Of a DNA stretch of 64,000 bases, positions 55,056-64,000 are shown piece after piece. The DNA comes from Ditylenchus dipsaci (lineage: Eukaryota > Nematoda > Chromadorea > Rhabditida > Anguinidae): the NCBI GenBank assembly GCA_004194705.1, contig SADC01001044.1, positions 15,001 through 79,000 of the forward strand. The letters are read 5' to 3'. The translations under genes and the position numbers were made by a program. Within the stretch, counting starts at the first letter, position 1. Each line of letters begins with the position of its first letter. A model generated the notes under the pieces. It saw nothing but the letters and a program-made list of their open reading frames with translations. It had not been told where the DNA came from and did not search any database.

Positions 55056-58000
55056 TTATCGGAATCCCACAGTGGCGTTTTGTTGTTGTAACAATAGATC
55101 ACTTCTTAGTCTCTCCACCTTGTCCTCAAATTGATGGTATTCTAAAAAAAAAATAATTGAAATTTTTTTAGAGCAATAACACGCCCCCAGTTAGTTTTGC
55201 CTTTATCCTTCAAACTGATTTCTTGAATAAAAAAAATTCAAAAAAAATTGGCCTTAAAAAATCCAAATAATTGACTAACCTCTCGGGCGGTATTGAAGCA
55301 ATATATGGACATAAGAATTAGGAGGAATTGACTTTAGAGTCAAAGCCGCTTGACCATGGCTTGCTCCTTGTAGGTCTATGTCGCCCACTCGCAAAAGCAC
55401 ATCTCCCTGTTATTTTAATTGATTATAAATTTATTTTTGGCTAAGAGTATTGATATACAACCTTTTTAACACTGCCGCTCAAGTCGGCCACACCTCCAGG
55501 CAAAACATGGCTGACATAGATGGGTTCTCCATCCTCGCCACCCACTATATTGAAGCCCAAACCACCCTCACTCTTACGCAATGTAACCATTCTAGGCGCT
55601 TTTGTGGACTCAGGTAGTGGTTGAGGAGCGATGTATTGGCCACTTCCACTTTGGTGGCTCATCCGACTAGGCACACGAGGTGCTATGGATGAGGCTGGCA
55701 TTGGCTGCGGCAGTTGGTGCAAGGAACCTGAATATAAAAGTTAGAAAAACGATGGGTAATCAGCCAACAAAACTTACGAGATCGACTAGAAACTGCCAAA
55801 GACCTGGTAGCATCCTGTGACTGTCTATACTGTGAGTCGTTTAGCTGGGATTGACTAAGACTCCGGTACGGTTTTAGTCTTTTTACAAGCTAAAAAACAA
55901 TATTCACTGTAAGTACAGTCGACTCCCGATCAGGGCTGTCCCATAATTTTAGGAACTGATGTCTTTTTCGAAATTATAGTTGCCATGACCATATACTCGA
56001 AATGACACCAGGAAGCAAGGCTACATTTTGGGCAAAAGGTTTTATATGACCATATTAACAAAAATCATGAAAAAAACCAGAATTCCGAAAAACTTCAAGA
56101 AAGTTTTAAGACCCTATAAATTTCGAGTGAGTTTTCAGACCTTTTTCGTGATTCTTGCTTTTTCGTGAATTTTTTTGGTATGGCCATGTAAAACCCTACA
56201 CTATATAAGCAGCCTTTCTTCTTGTTTTGATCATACAAACTAGATTTCCAAAAATCTAGATTCAAAAATAATACCGAATAGTTGCGGGACAGCCCTGGTC
56301 CAAATCAGCGGTGTATAATCGGTCTTGTTTGGCTATGGCTCTCGCTCTGGTTTTCAAAATTTCCGATCTGGCTCTAGCTCTGAGTTTTTTTCAAATTTGT
56401 GCTCTGGCTTCGGCTCTGATTTTTTGAAAATTCCGCTCTTGCTCTGGTTCTGAGATTTCAAAATTTTCGCTCTTGCTCTGGCACGGAGCCAGAGCGAGAG
56501 CCGGAGCGTTATACACCACTGGTTTTAAAATAACTGTTAAACACATCTTTAAATCCAAAAAATCAATGTAAAAACGTTATAATTGGTCCCACTGGGCTTG
56601 GGCTCTTAGCTTGGGCTCCTAGCTTTTTAGATGTTTTGCTTGAAAAAGAGTACTTTCAACGTAACATTTTATGTTTATTGGCTCACAATCTTTTCAAATT
56701 TTTAAAATTAGGCTCCCACTATGTCTCCGAATTTTAAAAATCTGGCTCCACCCTGGCTCTGAACTTCACAAATTTGTGCTCTGGTTCCGGCTCCCACTTT
56801 TATGAAAATTTCGCTCTGGCTCCGCTCTGGCTCGGAGCTCATTTTGCCGGAGCTTTATACACCACACCCATACAGTGCGACCTCCATTGTGCCAATCTCA
56901 ATCTCAAGATACCAACCAGTTGTACAAATGTACCGGCTCCTTGTAAGGCATCCTTAATTAGTAATGCATATATATGGTCTTTGGGAATCATAGGTGCTTA
57001 CCACTGCAAACTGATGGTCCACATTGACCACATCTGTGTGGTTGACTTTGAGAATGACATCTCCTACTTTTATTCGTCCATCTCTATCTACAGCACCTCC
57101 TGGAGCTAAAATGACTTTACATATAATGGTAAGCAGTAAATAAGTTATTACATATATCTGTAACTCGAATGTAATGGTCTGGCTCTGGATCCCTGTCTCT
57201 GCCACCACTGATCGAGAAGCCTGCAACGTGTGGCAATGAATCGTCGAAATACTTATTTTGGAATTGCAAACTGACACAAGGAGTGTTTCAGAAAAGAAAC
57301 CTTTATCTGAGAAGACCTTACACCTCGATTACTAGAAGTTTAGGACAAGTCGTCCGACTCCTCAAACCTTGATTGCCCTTGGAATTTCGGGCCCTAGTGC
57401 CGAATCCGGTCTGTTTTCTGCCTTAGTTTCCTGTTGGTGTTTTTTACTATTTTTCTGGATTTTGCTTAGGCGCAGGTAGGCCAGCTCACATTCCGATAAA
57501 CTTAAAAGTGTTTCCAGAGCCGAATAAACGCACTTTTACGCCAACGACAACGACAACGCCAACGACGACGCCCGAACAAGGGCCGAATTTCTTCTAGGTT
57601 CAGGCCTAGTGAGAAAAAACATGTTTGAGCCCGTCCTAATATAAGCTGGCCTACCTTGCGCCCAAGCCAAAAAACAACAGGGGATAAGGCGAAAATGAAC
57701 CAGATTCGGCACAAGGGCCGAATTTCTTCTAGGTTCAGGCCTTTGTGAACTCAGGATCTACTTTTGTTCCGTCCAGCTACTTTATACCACACCCGACTCT
57801 AAAAAACTAAAAGCAGCTCACCAAGACCGGTAGAGCTGGCATCAAGTAAGACCTCTTCCACTTCCCATTCACGACCAAATTCATCAACTATTTTGTTAAA
57901 CTGAAAAACGTGTGTTTATTTATTATTGTCGAATTAGGCCAAAAGACATACAGACGAGACTTCCATGAGAGCAGGAGGTCTACAACAAGTACAGGTTAGA

Positions 58001-59228
58001 GCTAAACAGTTTCAATAACTTGTCACCTTTTATTTTCACCCATGTGGTAGGAAGGGAATTTGGGGGGAGTAGAAAAGGCTCCAGACAGACCACCCTGTCT
58101 TTGCTCCCATCTGTCCGCGAAACGCCTCGACTCAAAAATTTTGTCAGATAAAGGTAGGCGCTCGTTCAGCAACACATTGTCGTAGAAGTCTTGTATATCT
58201 GCAATAAGGCAAATATATTAAGGGTATTTTTTAAAATTTATATCTAAATTTTAGGATAACCAGGGCCACAGGACCAGACCCTGTATTAACCATCGCATCT
58301 CAATAAAAAAATTGCTGTAGAAATTGTCTCTGGCTTTATTCAACAAATTCAATCACAAATATGACAAAAAGTCACTGCTGTGGATGGCAACGTGACAATT
58401 TAGACTTCTTTAGTCTTCAAATTTGACCAAAAGAAAAAATTGTTGCGCAACAAATTATTTTAAAAAGTCGAAAATGTCGCGTTATAACGATAGATAGTAG
58501 CCTTCGTACTGCAGGGCTAGTCATTTTTTTTTCAAAAATCGTCACGGGTAGCTCCTTGCTCCATCGATTTTCCCAGTAAAATCGATGTTAGTAAATGAGC
58601 TACTTGAAGGCTTTTCGATTAAAAATACAAAAGGCTGCAATAAAAAGGCAAACACTTTTTACCCATCTCGATCTTAAAAGAGGGTAGACTGTGCGGGAAC
58701 GTAAAATCTTAGATCTGACATTAATGGCTACCCCCTGAACCTCGAACAAGTAGGATTTAAAGCTTGACCAAGTAGCGCCTTGTGTCTTTAAGCGCATTAT
58801 AAACCAAAGTTTTAATTGCAAAATATTTCAAAAATCTTGAAAAAAACGGGCAAAGGTTTTATTGTCGCCGAAGTACTTTCTGTCGCCGACAAGCTTTTTT
58901 CCCTAAAATTATTATTTTTTTGTCAAATTTTGTCTTTAAAAGAAAAACTTTTGGATAAGAAAATAATTTTAGGTGAAAGAAAAAGCTTGTCGGCGACAAG
59001 AAAACGTTTTGTATCCAAAAAATACTCACCACAAAGAGCGTTGAACAAATTAGTTTTGAAAATGCCGATGACCTTCTCAATGGAGTACTTGAGCTCAGCA
59101 TCAGTGGGGCGAAACAGTTCTGCGTGAAACTCTTCCAGCAGTTCTAATGATTTATGCACATCTAATAATAGTTTAGGTTTAGTTTAAAAATTCAATCGAA
59201 AAAGCAGGTCAGACATACCTCTAGGCAT
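55056..59228 (-). CDS. dlg: Short DLG paralogue: L27-PDZ1-PDZ3, without PDZ2, SH3, HOOK and GUK
   Basis: Twelve exons: 59219-59228 (MPR), 59030-59161 and 58040-58198 (L27: [40 protein letters not shown]), 57952-57979, 57822-57900, 57152-57220, 57002-57105 and 56917-56952 (PDZ1: [44 protein letters not shown]), 55778-55889 (LVKRLK and a Ser/Gln linker), 55462-55727 and 55280-55406 (PDZ3: [12 protein letters not shown]), 55056-55141. The last exon starts like the pre-SH3 exon of the other gene ([16 protein letters not shown]) but ends in GFR and TAA. The product is about 402 residues. Exons 132 and 127 bp long match the full gene exactly. One frame break (G6 run, 58062-58067) lies in a Pro-rich linker. 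It may act as a scaffold that binds L27 and PDZ partners but cannot recruit SH3/GUK partners. Confidence 0.88.
55915..56305. repeat. Inverted repeat in the short DLG gene where PDZ2 would lie
   Basis: Opposed ends CAGGGCTGTCCCATAATTTT and TAGTTGCGGGACAGCCCTGG enclose smaller mirror blocks (GCCATGACCATAT / TATGGCCATG). A CAGT-type end, TACAGTCGACTCCCGATC, precedes it. Confidence 0.7.
56310..56875. repeat. Foldback with GCTCTGG-unit arms in the short DLG gene
   Basis: Irregular GCTCTGGCT or GCTCTGGTTCTGA units point right from 56330 and left at 56485, with ends GTGTATAA and TTATACACCAC; a second set covers 56740-56870. It ends only about 40 bp from the 36-bp PDZ1 exon. Confidence 0.7.
58199..59029. 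other. L27 intron of the short DLG gene
   Basis: It contains an imperfect inverted repeat around TCGCCGACAAGCTTTTT / AAAAAGCTTGTCGGCGACA (about 58866-59000). No gene is seen. Confidence 0.5.
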
Positions 59229-61117
59229 ATTGACTATATATGAGGGTTGCAAGAAAAACGATCAATGCATGTTCTGTTGGCAATAAGCAAAAAATTTAAG
59301 GGTCAAGGAATTTATGAAGGGGTTGAAGATTCCATAGTTTGAATTAGTATGACTACCTTCCTTTGGCATGCATATTCTGAACACAAATATCATTTATGCG
59401 GTTTTGAAAAAAAAATACAGGCATGCATTTTAGCGGGTAGAGCATAAACTCTAATTTGAGAAATTTGATTCAAATGGACTATTTTTATAGAAAAAGTTTT
59501 TACAAAGTAAGCAAGCTGACCAACTATCCGGTTTTGCGGACATTTTCTGGATTCGCCCTGTTTTTGCCTGGTGGTTTTTTTAAATGAGGGCATAATATGT
59601 TTGGATTTTGGCCCGGAGTTGGCTAAGTAATAAGAACAGATGGCCGGATTTTGGTAAAAAAAATGCTTGGAAATTGAAAGTTTGTGTCGGTCACGCTGAA
59701 AATACAGTCGACTCCCGCACCCTTTCAAGTTCGTTCCCGCCTAGGGCTCGACACTTTTTTCTCAATTTTTGAGGTCTTTGACGAATATGATTCGTTAGTC
59801 TCGTGCGCAATATAGCAAGGACTCCGATTTCGCCGATCATTTTTAAAATGTTAAAACTTTTGCCTCTCGATAACCCACCACCCTATTTTGAAAGTTGGGT
59901 GGCGGGATATCGAGAGTCGACTGTAACCCCAAGTTTTCTTGTTTCTTGAATACGAATCCGTTGAGATCAGGTCAGAGCAATAACAGAAAATTGACTATGT
60001 GAGTGGCGAGAGTTTTCCGGATAGTCGAATTAAAATATCTGATCTCAACTATTTGAGATTTCATTGAACCCATCTCAATGGATTCAGATTCAAAACTGTT
60101 GGGGAATTGGTAAGGGGTTGTCAGGGTGATTTTTCGCAAAATTTTTCTGTGAAAACTTTTGATCCTAATTAAAATCTCTCAAAATGAGTTAATATTCGTC
60201 CCAATGTAAATTCTATGAAATATTTTATCACATTATAAAAATAAATGTTAGAAAGTACTTGCAAAGTAGGAGAAGCCAAAAACAGATTTATGGACATCTT
60301 CTAGAAAGTCAAGGGAAAGAAATAGTAATTGCTTAAAATATAAAAAAAAAGCTTTTTTTTCAAATTAATTATGACTACCAAACCAAGTACAACGGCTAAA
60401 AAGTTTCTCATCTAAAATTTAAAAAAAAAACTGATGCTAGACCATTGTCAGTCAGATCGCCTACATACTCCAACAATAATTTGTGCAGCAAGCGGAGGTC
60501 ACATTGGCTTCATTCCATAAACAATCGGCTAGCAACAACCACCCTCAACTCAGCTAATAATACTCTCCATCTCTTGCTGTTGTTGTGTGTATGTCCAGTG
60601 CGCAGCCGAAAGAAAGAGTGGACCGGCAGGTAGGTAAGCATATCCAGCCAGCAAGTGTACTTACCTGCCAACCAGCCAAAGATTTCCTTTCCTGCCAAAC
60701 TTAGCTTTTATACACACACACCCCACAAACCAAAAGAGGGAAGATAATCTCCGGTCCACCACCGCCAACATACCACACAGAGAAAAGAAGAAGGAAAAAA
60801 TTAATAGAGAAGGGGTAGTAGCACTTCTTGACTATTTCCACTACAAAACTAACAATGACCAGTAGAAGAAATGTAGCACCTGCAACCTGAAGAGGAGGTC
60901 AACAACAACCACCCGACTGCGGGAAACAGAGGAAGAGGGAACCAATGAATCAACCAGCCAAGTATGCTGCTGCCCCATTTGTTGGTGTATAGAGAGTGGA
61001 AGGGTGTGCGCACAATCTCTAATTCCTGTTGTGGGCAGTAGGCAGGTAGTTGGAGCATAGCCAAACCAAGAAGCAAATGAAGCATGTGAAATAAGTAAAT
61101 AATCAATATATACTTAC
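59229..61117. other. 5' region of the short DLG gene
   Basis: About 59704-59928 is a CAGT-ended inverted repeat (TACAGTCGACTCCCG / GAGAGTCGACTGTA). The stretch 60440-61110 is less repetitive and carries splice donors on the minus strand, as expected for untranslated exons or control sequence. There is no long coding frame with family similarity. Confidence 0.5.
59704..59928. mobile_element. MITE with CAGTCGACTC ends
   Basis: Ends TACAGTCGACTCCCGCACCC and, in reverse, TATCGAGAGTCGACTGTA, flanked by TA. The CAGT start and size are those of pogo-like MITEs. Similar single ends are seen at 54304, 55915 and 11196. Confidence 0.65.
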
Positions 61118-61196
61118 CTCCCTTTATTTTTCTTGATTTGTGCAAAAGAAGAGAATAGGTATAGTCACCACCTCCACCGAAGTGACAGGTCGTCAT
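61118..61196 (-). CDS. Possible alternative first exon of the short DLG gene
   Basis: From ATG 61194-61196 a 26-codon frame (MTTCHFGGGGDYTYSLLLHK at its start) runs to a strong donor GTAAGT one base into a codon. The phase fits the L27 exon at 59161, just as MPR does. A second good donor (GGCAG|GTAAGT near 60671) without an ATG could be an untranslated exon. This is inferred from phase and position only. Confidence 0.4.
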
Positions 61197-61399
61197 TGTG
61201 TTAAAAAGGAAAGACAGCAGTTGTGTTCCTCCTCTGTCATTTACTAATCAAGGCGAAGTGGTGTTTAGAACCTAACACATAAAGTTAAAATGTTTTTTTT
61301 TGCTTTTTTTGAAGTAACAAAAAGTCAGATTTGCCAAGCCTCAAGATTACCGACCCTCAATATTTTTTTTCTACTTTATTAATCAAAAATTATCAACTT

Positions 61400-61645
61400 T
61401 TAAAGGAGCATGCCCGTGCGTTTTAAAAAATTAAGGCGGGGACCAGCAACTTTTTTTGAACTGTTCCATTTTTCACTCATTTTGCGTCAAATCTGATATC
61501 AATGATCTTATGCTACTTTTAAAAACTAGGCAGAAAACTTTAAAAAACTAGACGACAACGAATGTAAAAACTTGTCGAGAGAGGAAATAAATTGTGGTCC
61601 CCGCCTTTTCTCTGTGTAACGCACGGGCATGCCCCTTTAAGGCAA
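61400..61645. mobile_element. Second copy of the 1.4-kb-position MITE family
   Basis: Ends AAAGGAGCATGCCCGTGCGT and ACGCACGGGCATGCCCCTTT, with GGGGACCAGCAAC / GTGGTCCCCGCC inside, match the order seen at 1398-1648 but with a changed inner arm. Confidence 0.75.
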
Positions 61646-61694
61646 AAGTTTCCGGAAAGTTTCTCTTTAACCCTGAAATTACGGAAAAAAACTA

Positions 61695-62345
61695 GCACTG
61701 TTTACGGATGGGGTCAATATGACCCCAAGGCCTTCGAAAGCTGTTAATAGGCATCACGTGAGCCATTTTAACAACAGCTTACCGTATTTTCTCTAATTAT
61801 AGACCCGTCTCTAATTATAGACCCCTCTAATTTTAAGTGGTCTGAAATTTCTGTTTTCATTAACTTTCAAAGCTCTGTAAAAGTGCCTGTGAGGGATTTC
61901 AAAAATCTAACAGGCACTTTTTACAGAGCACAAAAAGTTAATGAAAACAGAAGTTTCAGACCAGTTCAAGTTTGAAAAATCGCTCAACTCTAATTATAGA
62001 CCCGAGTCTATGATTAGAGAAAATACGGTAGTGCTATCTTGTAGCGCAGCTCAAAAGCTACAAGTCTTGAGATATGGCTTTTTGAAAAAGAATAATTTCT
62101 TTAAAAATGACCAAAATCTGAAAAAAGTTGGAGAAACTTGGATTTTGGTCCTTTTTTTAAAGAAATCGATCTTTTTCAAAAAGCCATATCTCAAGACTCA
62201 AATTTTTCAAAGAGTTTCTGTAAAAAGGGCCTTGTAGCTTTGAGCTGCGCTACAGGATAACACTAAGCTGTTGTCAAAATGGCTCACGTTATGCATATTA
62301 ACAGCTTTCGAAGGCCTTGGGCCATATTGACCCCAGCCGTATAAG
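61695..62345. repeat. Nested foldbacks
   Basis: Outer arms: GGGGTCAATATGACCCCAAG with CCTTCGAAAGCTGTTAATA against the inverse at about 62285-62335. Inside, an element with ends TACCGTATTTTCTCTAATTA / AGAGAAAATACGGTA (61785-62035), and beside it a mirrored block around GACCAAAATCTG (62070-62260). Each inner element splits an outer arm. Confidence 0.75.
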
Positions 62346-62639
62346 GTGCTGCTTTTTTCATACACCTACAAAAATAATTGAAAAATCTTCAGGAATGTAG
62401 TTAAAATGTAGCTAACAAAGAGACGAACAAAGTCACAAAAAATCAGCTCTTAATAATGTCTAGAAAAAATTTACAGCCGTTTTAAAAGCGCCCTGGGGTC
62501 ATTTTGACTCCACCGTAATGTCAGGGTTAACCCAGAATCTCGTCTTGAATACGAATCCATTGAGATCGGATCAAAACAAATTTTACAAATTTTCAGGGGA
62601 GACTTTCCGAAAACTTTTGCTTTAAAAATGGGTGGTATT

Positions 62640-63180
62640 TAATTTTGGCCATAGAATTGTGAAAAATGGCCATAGAATACTGAATTTTGGCCATAGATCT
62701 GTGTTGGCCATAGAATATTGAAAAATGGCCATAGATTTTTGAATTTCAGCCATACTCGCTCGAAATCATGTTTCAACCACTTTTTAAGATGCTCTTGGAC
62801 CTGAAACATCCTGAAAAGATGTTTTAAGCGTGTCGATGACACTTTTACGAGAAAAAAAATTTCTGTAATTTTTCCGACCATTGGTCGCTCAGGGCAAAAA
62901 GTCAAATTTCGGTAAAAAAAAATTCTCGGAAAATTGTCATCGACACCCTTAAAACATCTTTTCAGGATGTTTCAGGTTCAAGAGCATCTTAAAAAGTGGT
63001 TGAAACATGATTTCGAGCGAGTATGGTTAAAATTTAGAGATCTATGGCCAATTTTCAGAAATCTATGGCCATTTTTCAGTATTCTATGGCCAATTTTCAG
63101 TAATCTATGGCCAAAAAATCTATGGCCAAAATTAAATATTCTATGGCCAAAATTCAGTATTCTATGGCCAATTTTAAATA
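62640..63180. repeat. Palindrome with TTGGCCATAGAAT unit arms
   Basis: The left arm (62644-62755) has about six TTGGCCATAG(A/T) units; the right arm (63035-63180) has about eight of the complement. The inner arms carry CTCGCTCGAAATCATGTTTC and AAACATCTTTTCAGGATGTT mirrored about a centre near 62880. Confidence 0.88.
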
Positions 63181-64000
63181 TAACCCTTTAAAAATTGACA
63201 ATTTTTGATAACAATTTGAATTTTTTTAGGGTTGGTAATTGATAGTCGTCCAGATTTGACACCTTTTTCTGGTCTTATCCGAATATGTTCTAGAATTATA
63301 ATGTGAATTGAGCATAACATGTCTTTTTAGAAAAATAAAATTACACAAATAAAAACACAGAGAATTTAGCAACCGGACGTTTTGTAAAATTTGTGCAAAA
63401 TATCCTTAGAAGAATAACTATTTTAACCTATTTTTTGACGACGGATCGAGCAGATTTGTGCAAGACCAGTGAGCAGAGTAGAGGAACTGGTCTTGAAACA
63501 AGCAGTCCCAATAGTCGTCAAAAAGTGGGTTAAAAAAATATCCTCCGTACATTTTGCACGTACATACTTGTAACAAATTTGCGTACATTTTGCACAAATT
63601 TTAAATGTGCGGTTGTCAACAAGCTTAGAAAAGCGTATTCCAAGGCTGTCAATTCAGAAAATGGAAAGGTTTTTGTCAGGGTTAAATAAAAGGGGCACCA
63701 AGGAATATATTTGCACTCGATTTTTCACTAAACCACCCTCAATGAAATCATGGTTTTAGTTCATATAATAGCAAAAATGCTTGTTCCACGCAAATTGATA
63801 AGCAATACTCAAGATCAATCCTGGAAAATGCCTTCAAGAGTTGTTCAGCATCAGGAAATGGAAAGCATGTGCATGTTATATTTGTGTGTTTGAAAAAATT
63901 ATCTTAATTTTCGCTTTCTTCATAGCACAGTTATCTCAAACAATTTTAGCTGTGAAAGCATTGTATCTTCAATACTTTAATATTTTAACTTAAATGCACC
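63181..64000. other. Right end of the window
   Basis: One small inverted repeat surrounds about 63385-63600 (TTTGTGCAAAATAT / ATTTTGCACAAATTT, with GACGAC and GTCGTC inside). Nothing else is recognised. Confidence 0.45.

Overview
The window comes from an animal nuclear genome. It has spliced genes with GT..AG introns from about 50 bp to 11.6 kb, AATAAA/ATTAAA poly(A) signals and metazoan-specific domain combinations (L27-PDZ-SH3-GUK MAGUK scaffold, TSP1-Kunitz secreted protein, ferritin heavy chain). The species cannot be fixed from the sequence. The DNA is AT-rich and unusually full of long palindromes (foldback elements), many with arms made of short tandem repeats.

Layout, plus strand: (1) about 2.5-6.6 kb, an unrecognised gene ending in a glycine-rich, two-helix membrane-like tail, whose 3.2 kb last intron is packed with nested foldbacks; (2) 7.5-8.1 kb, weakly coding, unrecognised; (3) 8.14-12.69 kb, a five-exon gene for a secreted TSP1 plus Kunitz protein; (4) 25.4-26.1 kb, a four-exon ferritin gene nested in a DLG intron.

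Layout, minus strand: (1) 13.67-45.13 kb, a full-length Discs-large gene (L27, PDZ1-3, SH3, HOOK, GUK; about 1,027 residues over 21 coding exons), with a possible alternative first exon at 49.74-49.94 kb; (2) 50.97-51.69 kb, a small GIY-YIG-like nuclease gene; (3) 51.75-52.39 kb, a single-pass membrane and zinc-knuckle ORF pair; (4) 55.06-59.23 kb, a second, compact DLG paralogue that keeps L27, PDZ1 and PDZ3 but lacks PDZ2, SH3, HOOK and GUK and ends in a normal stop, with a possible distal first exon at 61.12-61.20 kb. The two DLG genes are tandem, in the same orientation, and share exon boundaries and lengths. The short form could pair through L27 or bind PDZ ligands without SH3-GUK output.

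Mobile DNA includes a decayed mariner (15.46-16.41 kb), a MULE-type transposase remnant (27.04-28.02 kb) between 170-bp direct repeats, a repeated hairpin family with a GC-rich core (at least nine sites), several small TA-flanked inverted-repeat elements with CAGT ends, a tRNA-like sequence in a foldback loop, and many foldbacks nested in each other.

At least six conserved exons carry a net single missing base (two in one exon) although splice sites, phases and domains on both sides are intact. I read this mainly as residual indel error in the assembly, and have joined genes across these points rather than calling them pseudogenes.
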